64,000 bases of DNA from Pirellulales bacterium (lineage in GTDB: Bacteria > Planctomycetota > Planctomycetia > Pirellulales > JACPPG01): the NCBI GenBank assembly GCA_036499395.1, contig DASYDW010000116.1, positions 301,573 through 365,572 on the forward strand. The letters are read 5' to 3'. The notes under the pieces were generated by a model. It saw only the letters and a list, made by a program, of their open reading frames with translations, was not told the DNA's origin and searched no databases. The stretch's first letter is position 1. Every line of letters begins with the position of its first letter. Made by a program: the position numbers and the translations under genes. This document shows positions 35,815 through 48,389 of this stretch, piece after piece.

Positions 35815-36942
35815 ATGGATGACGACGTCCCCTACCTGCTGCTGACGCCCGGCCCGCTCACTACCACGCGCACGGTCAAGCAGGCGATGTTGCGCGACGT
35901 CTCGACCTGGGACCGCGATTACAACGACATCGTCCAGGACGTCCGCGCTCGCCTGGTCCGGCTGGCGACACCGTCTGCCAATGCCGCTGCGACCGACTAC
36001 ACGTCCGTCCTGATGCAAGGGAGCGGCACGTTCGCCGTCGAGGCCACGATCGGCTCGATCATTCCGCGTGATGGCCGTCTGCTGGTCGTCAACAACGGCG
36101 CCTACGGGCAGCGGATCGCCGAGATCGCCTCGCGATTGGGCATCGATCTGGTCACAATCACCCAGCCCGAGATCGAACCGGCCGACCCGTCGCAGATCGA
36201 ACGCCATCTGGCAGCCGATCCGCGCATCACGCACGTGGCGCTCGTGCATTGCGAAACCACGACCGGCATGGTCAATCCGGCCGCCGCGATCGGCCAGATT
36301 GTGAAGCGCCATGGCCGGGTCTTCATTCTCGACGCCATGAGCTCGTTCGCCGGCATGCCGCTCGACATGGCCGAAGTCGGCGCCGACTACCTGATTTCCT
36401 CGGCCAATAAATGCGTGCAGGGGGTGCCTGGCTTCGGCTTCGCAATCGCTCGCCGCGCGGATCTTGAACGTTGCGAAGGACGGGCCCGCTCGCTCAGCCT
36501 GGACCTGTTCGGCCAATGGCGCGAAATGGAGAGCAAAGGGGGCAAGTGGCGATACACCTCGCCGACGCACGTGCTGCTGGCCCTGCACCAGGCGCTCGAT
36601 GAACTCGACGCCGAAGGGGGCGTGCCCGCTCGGTTTGCCCGCTATTCAGAAAACCATCGCGTCCTGGTCGAAGGGCTGTCGCAACTCGGATTTCGCCCGC
36701 TTTTGCCCCCCGAGCACCGTTCGCCGATCATTACGTCGTTTCTCTACCCCCGCGACGCGAAGTTCTCGTTCGACGCGATGTACGAGGCTCTCAAGCGGCG
36801 CGGCTTTGTCATTTATCCGGGCAAGGTCAGCAATGCCGATACGTTCCGCGTCGGCACGATCGGGCATGTCTTCCCCGCCGACTTTCACCGGCTGGTCGAC
36901 AGCTTCGCCACGGTTACGAAAGAGCTCGGCTGGAAGATATAA
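35815..36942 (+). CDS. phnW: 2-aminoethylphosphonate--pyruvate transaminase
   Basis: 375 residues, class V PLP aminotransferase. The start is YLLLTPGPLTTTRTVKQAML and RDYNDIV follows. The PLP Lys is in SSANKCVQGVPGFGF, and the Asp is in VFILDAMSSFAGMP. SLSLDLFGQW and KGGKWRYTSPTH are typical of PhnW. It transfers the amino group of aminoethylphosphonate to pyruvate, giving phosphonoacetaldehyde for PhnX. A murD gene follows by 67 bp but is unrelated in function. Confidence 0.93.
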   Translation: MDDDVPYLLLTPGPLTTTRTVKQAMLRDVSTWDRDYNDIVQDVRARLVRLATPSANAAATDYTSVLMQGSGTFAVEATIGSIIPRDGRLLVVNNGAYGQRIAEIASRLGIDLVTITQPEIEPADPSQIERHLAADPRITHVALVHCETTTGMVNPAAAIGQIVKRHGRVFILDAMSSFAGMPLDMAEVGADYLISSANKCVQGVPGFGFAIARRADLERCEGRARSLSLDLFGQWREMESKGGKWRYTSPTHVLLALHQALDELDAEGGVPARFARYSENHRVLVEGLSQLGFRPLLPPEHRSPIITSFLYPRDAKFSFDAMYEALKRRGFVIYPGKVSNADTFRVGTIGHVFPADFHRLVDSFATVTKELGWKI

Positions 36943-37009
36943 GACTTTGCGCCTCGCAATCGCGTGCCTTTGAAATTCGTGCCGCTCGATCGGCCACGGA
37001 GTGCCCGAC

Positions 37010-38365
37010 ATGGAAGTGCGCGGCCGGCGAGCAACAGTGATGGGCCTGGGCCGGCACGGTGGCGGCGTGGCGGTCGCCCGCTCGTTGGCCGATCAAGGCG
37101 CGATCGTCACCGTGACCGATACGGCGTCCCCCGAAAAGCTGGCCGATTCGATCGCGGCGCTGGCCGATGTCGAGATTGCCGCCTGGCACGTGGGTGGGCA
37201 TCACAGTATCAACGTCGAAAGCGCCGATATGCTGGTCGTCAATCCGGCAGTCAGGCCGGGGCATCCGCTGGTCGAGCGCGCTCGAGACCACAGTGTCGCG
37301 ATCACCAGCGAGCTGGAATTATTTCTCGAGCGCTGCCCAGGACCGATGATCGGTATCACGGGCGCCAACGGCAAATCAACCACCGCGGCCATGACCGCTG
37401 CGATCTTGCAGGCCGATGGCCGGCAGGTTTTCCTGGGGGGCAATATCGGCCGCAGCCTGCTCGCCGATCTAAGCAAGATGTCCGCCGAAAGCTGGTCCGT
37501 GCTCGAAATCAGCAGCTTTCAACTCGCTTGGCTCAGCGCGGAATGCCCGCTGCCAGAAATGGCAGTACTGACCAGCTTCACCCCCAACCATCTCGATTGG
37601 CATGGCACGCTGGCCGACTATGCCGCAGCGAAGCAACGACTTTTTAGCGGCCCGCGTGCCGCGAAGACCGTCGTTTGCAGCGAAGAGTCACAAGCGGCGA
37701 TCACCAGCACTGGCGCCGCGGCCGATTTCACCGCCCAGGTCATAAAACCGGTTGCCGACCAACGGATCCCACCGCTGCGCGTGTTGGGCAAGCACAACCG
37801 ACAGAACGCCGGGTGCGCGGCGGCCGTGGCCGAAGCAATCGGTTGCTCGCGCGCGGCCATCGACCGGGGGCTGCGCGAATTTGCGGGTCTCGAGCATCGA
37901 CTGGAGCCCGTCGGTTCGCTCGCGGGGCGAGATTTCTATAACGATTCGATGGCTACCACGCCTGAATCGACCGCCGCGGCCCTTGTAACATTCGCGGGCC
38001 GCGCATTGCTAATGGCCGGCGGCTATGACAAGCAGATCGACATGGCACCACTGGTCACGGCGGCCGCCGAACATGCCTGCGGCGTAGCGCTGTATGGGGC
38101 GATTGGCCATCGATTGCACGCGCTCTGCGGCGCGAAATTGCCGTCGGATCGCCTTTATCTCGGGCAAACGATGGCCGACGCGTTCGCGTGGTGTTGGCAG
38201 CGCTCACAGCCGGACCACGCCATCATCCTGTCGCCTGGTTGCGCCAGTTACGATCAGTTTGCGGACTATCGCGCGCGTGGCGAACACTTTCGCTCGCTGG
38301 TTCGCGCGCTCGATGCTTCACAGGCGCCGCGCGCCGGCGCGACACACAACTTCGAAGGGCGCTAG
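37010..38365 (+). CDS. murD: UDP-N-acetylmuramoyl-L-alanine--D-glutamate ligase
   Basis: 451 residues; adds D-Glu to the peptidoglycan stem precursor in the cytoplasm. ATP site GITGANGKSTT, then GNIGRSLL, LEISSFQLAW, NHLDWHG, and a C-terminal domain with YNDSMATTPESTAAAL and SPGCASYDQFADYRARGEHF. The start is ATG 37010 with GGAG eight bases upstream; a GTG at 37001 opens the longer frame. No other mur genes are close. It supports a peptidoglycan-making organism. Confidence 0.92.
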   Translation: MEVRGRRATVMGLGRHGGGVAVARSLADQGAIVTVTDTASPEKLADSIAALADVEIAAWHVGGHHSINVESADMLVVNPAVRPGHPLVERARDHSVAITSELELFLERCPGPMIGITGANGKSTTAAMTAAILQADGRQVFLGGNIGRSLLADLSKMSAESWSVLEISSFQLAWLSAECPLPEMAVLTSFTPNHLDWHGTLADYAAAKQRLFSGPRAAKTVVCSEESQAAITSTGAAADFTAQVIKPVADQRIPPLRVLGKHNRQNAGCAAAVAEAIGCSRAAIDRGLREFAGLEHRLEPVGSLAGRDFYNDSMATTPESTAAALVTFAGRALLMAGGYDKQIDMAPLVTAAAEHACGVALYGAIGHRLHALCGAKLPSDRLYLGQTMADAFAWCWQRSQPDHAIILSPGCASYDQFADYRARGEHFRSLVRALDASQAPRAGATHNFEGR

Positions 38366-38456
38366 TCGTCGCGCTCGCGCACCAGCGCACCCACGCCTCG
38401 ACATGAATCGCGCTCGTTGAAAGAGCGCCTAACATCACTGTGGCGCTAATAAACTC

Positions 38457-38485
38457 TTGCGTCAGCGAAATCAATTGGCTACAGT
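38457..38485 (+). promoter_or_regulatory. Sigma70-type promoter of the intergenic RNA candidate
   Basis: TTGCGT (38457-38462), 17-bp spacer, TACAGT (38480-38485). It is about 9 bp before the first hairpin of the predicted RNA. Confidence 0.45.
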
Positions 38486-38489
38486 GCGG

Positions 38490-38608
38490 TTATGTCGTGC
38501 CCAGAGCGCTGCTCTAGTCACGGCATCGCCTCGAGGTCCGACGGCTGTGAGAGCTTCCTTGTGGGAAGATCAAACGGCGCTGGGAGTCGTTACCTCGGGG
38601 TTTTTTTT
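38490..38608 (+). ncRNA. Structured small RNA candidate with intrinsic terminator
   Basis: Hairpin 1 (38494-38524): GTCGTG/CACGGC, symmetric internal loop, AGAGC/GCTCT, loop GCT. Hairpin 2: CCTCGAGGT (38529-38537) pairs with ACCTCGGGG (38592-38600), extended by CGAC/GTCG, with an inner arm GAGCTTCC/GGAAGATC (one mismatch, loop TTGTG). T8 follows at 38601-38608. A promoter sits just upstream. No coding frame with a ribosome site fits. I do not recognise the family; it matches none of the 6S, SRP, tmRNA or RNase P signatures I know. Confidence 0.5.
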
Positions 38609-38863
38609 GCGCCGGCTGTAATGATTGGCCGCCCTCGCCTCATCGCCGGCTGTGGTTCTTTGGCCGGCCTCGGCTCTGCTGATCGGCCACCTTCATTTCC
38701 TCGGTCATCGTCGCTTCCTTGCCGTGGCAATGCTCGTTCGCGCGAGAGTTTCTCGCCCCGCGGGGCCTGCGCCGAAGGCACCTGCCTGCTTCTCGCGGCT
38801 TGGATATAATGCCTTGGACATTGGCCGGGACTTCAGCCCGCCGATCCCCGCAGGACTTTTTCC

Positions 38864-39175
38864 GTGGCACGCGTTCGCAAGCGCACCAACCCGTTTTACG
38901 CCATGCTGATCGTGGTGGGCATCGCCTTCTCGATCACGGCTGTCGCCTATTTCGTGATGGCGCTGCGCGGCAATGAGAGTCGTACCGCCGGGGTCGGTTA
39001 TGCGCAGGCCGAGCCGCCGCAGGGTTTGCTCGTCTTCCTCGATCAATACGGCGTAAAATTGATGGCCGGGGAACTGGGGCTATTAGCCCTGGCTACCTGG
39101 GGCGCGATCGGCACCGATCACTGGTGGACGGCCACTCCGCGTCCCGAATCGTCGACCGACGATCGCTCGGCATAA
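38864..39175 (+). CDS. Small hypothetical membrane protein
   Basis: 103 residues. Two membrane helices (about 12-33 and 65-85) are separated by a short loop with AEPPQGLLVFLDQYG; the start is basic (ARVRKRTNPFYAML). The start codon is GTG at 38864 with GCAGGA eight bases upstream. It probably lies in the cytoplasmic membrane. No function recognised. The cupin gene follows 35 bp later. Confidence 0.65.
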   Translation: MARVRKRTNPFYAMLIVVGIAFSITAVAYFVMALRGNESRTAGVGYAQAEPPQGLLVFLDQYGVKLMAGELGLLALATWGAIGTDHWWTATPRPESSTDDRSA

Positions 39176-39210
39176 TTCGTCAAATTTCGCACTGCGAAAG
39201 GATAATTCCC

Positions 39211-39594
39211 ATGAAGGTTCATCACCTGAATGACGTCGCGAGCGCCCCGGTCGACATGGCCGGCTCGAATGGTTGCAGCGTTCGCTGGTTGATCGGCGAG
39301 CGCGAAGGCGCCCCGAATTTCGCGATGCGGCAATTCGAGGTCGAGCCCGGCGGGCACACGCCGAAGCACAGCCACCCCTACGAGCACGAGGTATTCATCC
39401 TCGAAGGGTCCGGCACGATCCTGGAAGGGGACATCGAACATCGCTTTCGCGCAGGGGACGTGATCTTCGTCGCGCCGGACGACATTCACCAGTTCCGCAA
39501 CACCGGCGCAACGCCGCTGAAATTCTTATGCCTGGTGCCGAACTCGTCGAAAAACGCCCCCATCCACCAAGCCCCCGAATGCGGCGAGCGGTAA
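39211..39594 (+). CDS. Cupin-domain protein
   Basis: 127 residues, single cupin barrel. Motif 1 reads PGGHTPKHSHPYEHEVFILEG (split here: HTPKHSHPYEHE) with two His and a Glu as metal ligands. Motif 2 is GDVIFVAPDDIHQFRNTG with the last His ligand. A metal-binding small-molecule or sensor role is likely; substrate unknown. The ATG at 39211 has AAAGGA upstream; the longer frame overlaps the previous gene. Confidence 0.85.
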   Translation: MKVHHLNDVASAPVDMAGSNGCSVRWLIGEREGAPNFAMRQFEVEPGGHTPKHSHPYEHEVFILEGSGTILEGDIEHRFRAGDVIFVAPDDIHQFRNTGATPLKFLCLVPNSSKNAPIHQAPECGER

Positions 39595-39630
39595 ATTTTG
39601 GTTGTTCAAAGAGACAGCAAAGAGTTTGAG

Positions 39631-39658
39631 CCGCAGATGGCGCAGATTTTCGCAGATT
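39631..39658. repeat. CCGCAGAT-type repeat, copy 2
   Basis: CCGCAGATGGCGCAGATTTTCGCAGATT: three near-tandem GCAGAT units spaced by 9-10 bases. Confidence 0.7.
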
Positions 39659-39830
39659 CGAAAATGCGTTGCGTCTGCAGGCATCCCCTCTGCGTAATCT
39701 GTTAGCGGCCGAATGTCTTACTATTGAGTCCTAGGCAGCCAATGGGCGAGGGGCGCCTAACGGAAGCCCCGGAGAACAACGCGATTCTCGTCGACGCGAC
39801 AGGCGCATTGTCCAACTAGATACCAATAAA

Positions 39831-41960
<2,130 letters not shown>

Positions 41961-41994
41961 GCCAACCTCACTTCATCTGCAGAGATCTCACACC

Positions 41995-42933
41995 ATGATT
42001 GCGAAAGTTCTTACGCCCCTGGTCCTCTGTCTGGCTTTGCTCTCGCTGACTGCGCGCGCTCAAGGCGCTGAGCCGGCCGGCAAGCGCTACGTGATCATCC
42101 ATGCTGACGACGCCGGCATGTCGCACTCGGTCAATGTGGCCACGATCGACGGCATGGAAAAAGGCATCGTCTCCTCGGCCAGCATCATGGTCCCCTGCCC
42201 CTGGTTCAAAGAAATCGCGACCTATGCCAAGGCGCACCCCGAACGTGACTTCGGCATTCACCTGACGCTGAATAGCGAATGGAAGAACTATCGCTGGGGA
42301 CCGGTCGCCCCGCGCGAGAGCGTGCCGAGCCTGATCGACAGCGAAGGATACCTGTGGGGCGGTGTCGAAGACGTGGCGCGCACGGCAAAAGCCGCCGAGG
42401 TCGAGACCGAGCTGCGGGCCCAGGTCCAACGGGCCCTCGATTTCGGCGTGCCGGTCACGCATCTCGACACGCACATGGGGGCCGTCGTCAGCCGCCCCGA
42501 TCTGATCGAGGTTTACGTCAAGCTGGGCATCGAATTCAAGGTGCCGGTGTTCTTCATTCGCGCCCTGAACGTCGGCATCGCCGCCACGAATCCCGCCGTC
42601 CGGGCCCGCGGCATGGAACTGGTCAAAATGCTCGACGACAATCGCCTGCCGGTGCTCGACACCATGACGCAGTACTACACCGGCGAGGACTACGAAACGA
42701 AGAAAAAAATGTACCTCGACGCTATCCGCAGCACCGAGCCCGGCGTCCGCTACCTGATCATCCACTGCGGCTACAACAATGAAGAACTGCAGGCGATTAC
42801 CTCCAGCTCGCAGCTGCGCGACAATGATCGCCGCGTCTTTACCGATCCGGAAGTGATCGACGCGGTCAAGAAATCGGGCGTCGAGATCGTGTCGTGGAAA
42901 CAACTGCGCGACTTGAATCCGCAGAAGCCCTAA
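41995..42933 (+). CDS. Exported ChbG/HpnK-family (YdjC-like) deacetylase
   Basis: 312 residues. The signal peptide is about 1-24 (ending ARAQGAE). The fold opens RYVIIHADDAGMSHSVNVAT, where DD and the later HLDTHMGAVV His residues form the metal site, and VRYLIIHCGYNNEE supplies the distal His. Family members deacetylate chito-oligosaccharides or hopanoid sugars. The signal peptide suggests an extracytoplasmic carbohydrate substrate. It follows ligA by 34 bp, though the link is probably only positional. Confidence 0.8.
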   Translation: MIAKVLTPLVLCLALLSLTARAQGAEPAGKRYVIIHADDAGMSHSVNVATIDGMEKGIVSSASIMVPCPWFKEIATYAKAHPERDFGIHLTLNSEWKNYRWGPVAPRESVPSLIDSEGYLWGGVEDVARTAKAAEVETELRAQVQRALDFGVPVTHLDTHMGAVVSRPDLIEVYVKLGIEFKVPVFFIRALNVGIAATNPAVRARGMELVKMLDDNRLPVLDTMTQYYTGEDYETKKKMYLDAIRSTEPGVRYLIIHCGYNNEELQAITSSSQLRDNDRRVFTDPEVIDAVKKSGVEIVSWKQLRDLNPQKP

Positions 42934-42976
42934 TCAAGGCGGCGTTGCTGTAAGGCAAACGAGTGCCACAGCACGC

Positions 42977-44347
42977 TTAGGCCAGTTTCCAGCCGGGGCG
43001 ATAGTCGCGGTGCAGGAACTGCTCGGCATTCGCACAGTTCGGGATCCGCAGGTTGGCCGCGTCCCATTCGATCCGCTGTCCCGCGCGATAGGCCACGTTG
43101 CCCAAATGATTGGCTTCGGTCAGACGGCCGGCGTATTCGAAGTTGCACGTCGTCGCATCGCCGGTCTTGCAGGCGTGCAACCATTCGGCGTGATGCCCAA
43201 GCGACTTGGGAATGAACGGCACGGGGGGCGTGAAGCCCACGAATTTCTCTTCCGGCAAGAGTTGATGCTTGTCGTAATTAGACAGCAGCATCCCTTGATC
43301 GCCGACGAACAACACGCCGCTGTCCCATTGCGGAATGGCGCCGTCGTGCCACATCTTCGGTTTATGACTTCCCTGATACCAGGTCAGTTCGAGCGCCGGC
43401 GCCTTGTCACGCGGGCCATATTGGTACGTGACCTGCATCGAGGCCGGCGCGATTTCCGCATGCGGTGCCGGCCCCTGCGCTTCGATCGATAGCGGAGCCT
43501 GCAAGTCGAGCGCCCAGAACGGCAGGTCGATCCAATGGCTGCCTAGATCGCTCATGGTGCCATTGCCAAAGGCCCACCAGCGATACCACTTCGGCCCGGG
43601 AAAGTAGACGTTGTTGAAAGCCCGCTCGGGCGCTGGCCCGAGCCATAGGTCCCAACTCAGTCCTGCCGGGATCGGATCCGTCGCGGTCGGACGGCTGTTG
43701 CTGTAGACAATGTCGCCGGCCTGCTTGGCGTCGGCTTCATGGGGCTGCCACCCCCAGGCGCGGCCCACCCAAACATGAACTTCACGTACCGGACCGATCG
43801 CGCCGGTTTGAACCAGCTCGACCACGCGGCGATAGTTGTCCCCCGCGTGAATCTGCGTCCCCATCTGCGTAGCGACGCTCGTTCGCGCGGCCGCTTGGCG
43901 AATAACGCGCGCCTCGGCCACGTTGTGCGTCAGCGGCTTCTCGCAATAAACATGCTTGCCCAATTGCAACGCAGGCAAAGTGGCAAACGCGTGCGTGTGC
44001 TCGCAGGTGCTAACCACCACGGCGTCAAAATTGCCGGCATGTTCGTACAACTCGCGAAAGTCGGCATACCGGCGTGCCTGGGGATGCGCTGCGGCGCCCT
44101 GCCCCAGATTGTCGGCATTCACATCGCACAAGGCGACGATGTTCTCCGTCGCCACCGACTGCATATTGCTGGCGCCGCGCCCGCCGCAGCCGATCACCGC
44201 GATGTTGAGCTTGTCGTTCAGGTTCCTGCCCCGCAGGAAGGCCGGCGCGGCAAAGGTCGCGGCGCCGGCCATGGCGGCCGTGCCCAGAAAGCGGCGACGG
44301 TCCATCGCCCCCGCCTGGCGCGAATGTTTGGTAACACGCTTCGCCAT
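42977..44347 (-). CDS. Tat-exported Gfo/Idh/MocA-family oxidoreductase
   Basis: 456 residues. The twin-arginine signal [20 protein letters not shown] lies at about 15-34. The NAD(P) Rossmann motif is [15 protein letters not shown], and the catalytic Lys region reads [13 protein letters not shown]. The C-terminal domain has [20 protein letters not shown], typical of the planctomycete-expanded subgroup. These enzymes oxidise or reduce sugars in folded, cofactor-loaded form after Tat export. The substrate is unknown. A related enzyme is encoded at 62200. Confidence 0.88.
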   Translation of the reverse strand: MAKRVTKHSRQAGAMDRRRFLGTAAMAGAATFAAPAFLRGRNLNDKLNIAVIGCGGRGASNMQSVATENIVALCDVNADNLGQGAAAHPQARRYADFRELYEHAGNFDAVVVSTCEHTHAFATLPALQLGKHVYCEKPLTHNVAEARVIRQAAARTSVATQMGTQIHAGDNYRRVVELVQTGAIGPVREVHVWVGRAWGWQPHEADAKQAGDIVYSNSRPTATDPIPAGLSWDLWLGPAPERAFNNVYFPGPKWYRWWAFGNGTMSDLGSHWIDLPFWALDLQAPLSIEAQGPAPHAEIAPASMQVTYQYGPRDKAPALELTWYQGSHKPKMWHDGAIPQWDSGVLFVGDQGMLLSNYDKHQLLPEEKFVGFTPPVPFIPKSLGHHAEWLHACKTGDATTCNFEYAGRLTEANHLGNVAYRAGQRIEWDAANLRIPNCANAEQFLHRDYRPGWKLA

Positions 44348-44399
44348 CGCTATTCCCCCCTGCAGGCTTGCCCCTGTACTACCGACTATCGCCTGGCTG

Positions 44400-44924
44400 C
44401 TATTTCTTGGTCACTTTCAGCTCGTCGAGCTTGGCGGCGACGTCCTTACCATGAGCGGCCGTCTTCACTTCCTTGTCGATGTGCAGGATCTTGCCATCCT
44501 TGCCGATGTAGAACGTCCAGCGTTGTGGGAACGGACGCTTCTCGTCGACCACGCCATAGGCCTTGGCCACGCTCTTCTCAGGATCGCTGAGAATTGGAAA
44601 ATCGAGCGAGAGCATGTCGGAGAATTCCTTGTTGAACTCGGGCGTGTCGGTGCTGGCCGTAAAATAGGCCACATCGTAGCCGCGTAGATCCTTGCCGAAC
44701 TCGCGGAACGACTTGCACTCCAGCGTGCAGCCCGGCGTCTTTGCCTTGGGGAACCAAGCCAGTACGACGGCCTGCTTGCCCTTCAGGTCGCTCAGCTTGT
44801 ATGTCTTACCGTCGGTCCCCTTCATCGTGAAATCAGGGGCCTGATCCCCTTCCTTCAACTCAGCCTGGGCCGCGGCGACAAACGTCCCGGCAACAAACAA
44901 CGACAGCAATGCGGCGAATTTCAT
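44400..44924 (-). CDS. Secreted BCP/PrxQ-type peroxiredoxin
   Basis: 174 residues. A signal peptide (1-21, AQA|E) precedes a thioredoxin-fold peroxiredoxin. The peroxidatic Cys66 and resolving Cys70 are in [12 protein letters not shown], the five-residue spacing of Prx[13 protein letters not shown] and [14 protein letters not shown] are also typical. It reduces hydroperoxides outside the cytoplasm and needs a periplasmic thiol donor, which is not encoded nearby. TAGGAG sits before the ATG. Confidence 0.9.
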   Translation of the reverse strand: MKFAALLSLFVAGTFVAAAQAELKEGDQAPDFTMKGTDGKTYKLSDLKGKQAVVLAWFPKAKTPGCTLECKSFREFGKDLRGYDVAYFTASTDTPEFNKEFSDMLSLDFPILSDPEKSVAKAYGVVDEKRPFPQRWTFYIGKDGKILHIDKEVKTAAHGKDVAAKLDELKVTKK

Positions 44925-45142
44925 GATGAACTCCTAAATGTGGACGGCGATAAGTGTGATTTCAGAGCGGCGAACGTGCCACACGCAGTGCGGCACTCTT
45001 AGCAAAAATGGCCGTTTGTAATCTTGCGGTACTGGCGGAAATGAAAATACGCAGCGAATGGCCGCGCGGATTTACCAAGTCCACCTTCGGGCGAGCGTCA
45101 GCCTAGCACGTGCTCGATCGAGGGTCCAACTTGCCCTGGTGC

Positions 45143-46492
45143 TTAGCTCCCCTTCGCGTCCAGCCCGATCCCCTTCGGCTCGGGGATATCCTCGGTGATG
45201 ATCTTCCACGTCGCGCCGTATTCGCGCATCGGACGGAAATCTTGCGGTTTGTACGCCACCGAGAGCGCCGGCGTGTCGATCACCTTGTTCCCCTGCTGCC
45301 GCGAGTCCATCGCAAAGTCCAGGATGCCGCTGACGAGCAGCGTTCGCTCGACCGGATACGGCGCTCGCCCGTCGCGGAAGAATGTTTGAATCGCGTGTGA
45401 CAAGGCCTTGAACAAGTTGCGATTCTGCCAGGGTCCGACGTAGTAAGCCGTGGCCCGCGGCGCCGATTCACCTTTCAGCCGGCAGGCAAAATTCCAGCGC
45501 GTGCCGCTACTTCCGACGGCCAATGCCGTGGCCGCGAAACCATCGCGATACACCACGCGGATACCATGGATCGACACCGCATCACCACTCGGCGTTTTGC
45601 CGCGCAGAGACAGTGACTTCGTCAGGTCGTGATCCAGACCGACCTCGGCCGCCATCGCGGCCGTGGCCAGCGGAATCGACCACAGCCCCTCGTCCGCCGC
45701 CTTCCACAGCGCGTCCCCTTCCAGGAATTGCACGTTCGCCACGCCCGACTCGCCCCCTTTGCGCGCTTCGACCTGCGACTGCAACAGCTCGAGCGCATGA
45801 AAGTCGTACGACTCGACGCCGCCGCCGTGAATCGAAATGGCATCCTCGATCTCGGCCGCCGGGGGCAATTCCAAAGGAGGACGCCGTTCAGCCAACGGGA
45901 CCGAGCTGCCGGCCATTAGCGGCATCTTCAGTTCCTTCGCCGTGTCGTACATCTCCTTGGCCCAATCCCACCGATACGACAAATGCTTGTCATTGAACAC
46001 CGGCACCGGCCGACCATCCTTGCGCACCACGGCCGCGATCTCGTCGAAGAAGCGCTTGCGCGGATACTCCATCTGCCCCTTCGAGTTCACCGGGTACTTG
46101 CCATGCTCGCCGATCGACAAGACGGCATCGACCCCCAGCTTATCGCCCCCCAATCGCAACGCCTCGGCGATCGAGGGATAGATCGGAATGTGATAGTCGC
46201 GCGACACGCCGCGTCCCATCTCACCGTCGGGAAACTGGTCGATGTACATGCTCGCAACTTCGAAGCCCGGTTCGATCGTTTGCCCATTGAACAAATACGG
46301 CTTGAGAAAATTCTCCAGGATCACATGCGCATGACTGCGGTAACTGAACTCGGTGATCACGGCCGCCACTTTCGGCCGTTTGCCCTCGGCGGCCTGGGCC
46401 AGTAGCGCGGGAAGCGCTGTTGAAGCCGCGGCCGCGATTCCCAAATGGGCCGAGTGACGTAAAAAATCACGACGATCGAAACGCAGAGACAT
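45143..46492 (-). CDS. Tat-exported protein of unknown function
   Basis: 449 residues. A Tat signal DRRDFLRHSAHLGIAAAAST (about 7-26) is cut before AEGKRPKV. The mature part starts VAAVITEFSYRSHAHVILENF and has VDAVLSIGEHGKYPVN, DKHLSYRWDWAKEMYDTAKEL and SIHGGGVESYDFHALELLQ. The first half looks Rossmann-like and recalls sugar oxidoreductases, but no cofactor motif is clear. The wording matches a protein I recall as common and uncharacterised in planctomycetes. Confidence 0.72.
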   Translation of the reverse strand: MSLRFDRRDFLRHSAHLGIAAAASTALPALLAQAAEGKRPKVAAVITEFSYRSHAHVILENFLKPYLFNGQTIEPGFEVASMYIDQFPDGEMGRGVSRDYHIPIYPSIAEALRLGGDKLGVDAVLSIGEHGKYPVNSKGQMEYPRKRFFDEIAAVVRKDGRPVPVFNDKHLSYRWDWAKEMYDTAKELKMPLMAGSSVPLAERRPPLELPPAAEIEDAISIHGGGVESYDFHALELLQSQVEARKGGESGVANVQFLEGDALWKAADEGLWSIPLATAAMAAEVGLDHDLTKSLSLRGKTPSGDAVSIHGIRVVYRDGFAATALAVGSSGTRWNFACRLKGESAPRATAYYVGPWQNRNLFKALSHAIQTFFRDGRAPYPVERTLLVSGILDFAMDSRQQGNKVIDTPALSVAYKPQDFRPMREYGATWKIITEDIPEPKGIGLDAKGS

Positions 46493-46696
46493 AAGTGCGT
46501 CCTCAGGCAGGGTCAGAAGCGGAGAACCACGGCGGGACCGCTATCATAACGTGCCGAGAAGCGCGAAGCATCAACCTTCTAGACCTGCCCGGGCAAGTTG
46601 TCCGACGCTGAGCCAACGAGATAATGGATCGAGGCGACCGGCGAACATCAGCCGGATTTGCCAAACCAGCAGTGCAGCGCGCCACAGGAGCGGAAG

Positions 46697-46936
46697 ATGG
46701 CCACGACCGAGCCGCTTGTTCTCGACCTTTTGGAATGGATCGGCCCGCAAGGGAGAGCATACGCCGAGGTGATGGACGCCTGGCGCACCTCCTGCCCACG
46801 GCTGCCCATCTGGGAAGAGGCGAACGAGCACGGATTCATCGATCAACGATCCGAACCCGGCCGCGGAACCTGGGTGACCGTTTCTGCGCTCGGCACGGCG
46901 CATCTGCAACGATGCCGCCCCATGCTTCAGAGGTAA
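46697..46936 (+). CDS. Small winged-helix-like conserved protein
   Basis: 79 residues. LVLDLLEWIG, AYAEVMDAWRTSCPRLPIWE and GFIDQRSEPGRGTWVTVSALG follow a helix-turn-helix plus wing pattern, with the Trp-Arg-Thr-Ser-Cys-Pro-Arg-Leu-Pro run as its most distinctive part. AGGAG lies before the ATG at 46697. It may be a small transcription regulator or protein-binding wing. The stop codon is followed directly by a hairpin shared with the convergent regulator gene. Confidence 0.65.
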   Translation: MATTEPLVLDLLEWIGPQGRAYAEVMDAWRTSCPRLPIWEEANEHGFIDQRSEPGRGTWVTVSALGTAHLQRCRPMLQR

Positions 46937-46955
46937 GGTGTGTCCATGACACACC
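46937..46955. terminator. Bidirectional hairpin between convergent genes
   Basis: GGTGTGTC-CAT-GACACACC, a perfect 8-bp stem beginning at the base after the stop codon of the 46697 gene and 28 bp before the stop of the response regulator. T-rich tails are weak on both sides. Confidence 0.5.
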
Positions 46956-46982
46956 ATCTTCGTCTATCGCGCGTGAGACCCG

Positions 46983-48389
<1,407 letters not shown>

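Larger units (their letters stand above)
38366..38863. other. 500-bp intergenic region after murD
   Basis: Contains a weak hairpin (38410-38428, GCGCTC/GAGCGC) after murD, a promoter plus structured RNA candidate (38457-38608), and a TATAAT at 38805-38810 that may serve the gene at 38864. Open frames here look like shadows. Confidence 0.5.

Noticed and set aside
38410..38428. Intrinsic terminator after murD
   Set aside because: GCGCTC/GAGCGC stem is short, the loop is 7 bases and no T tract follows; noted only as a weak hairpin.
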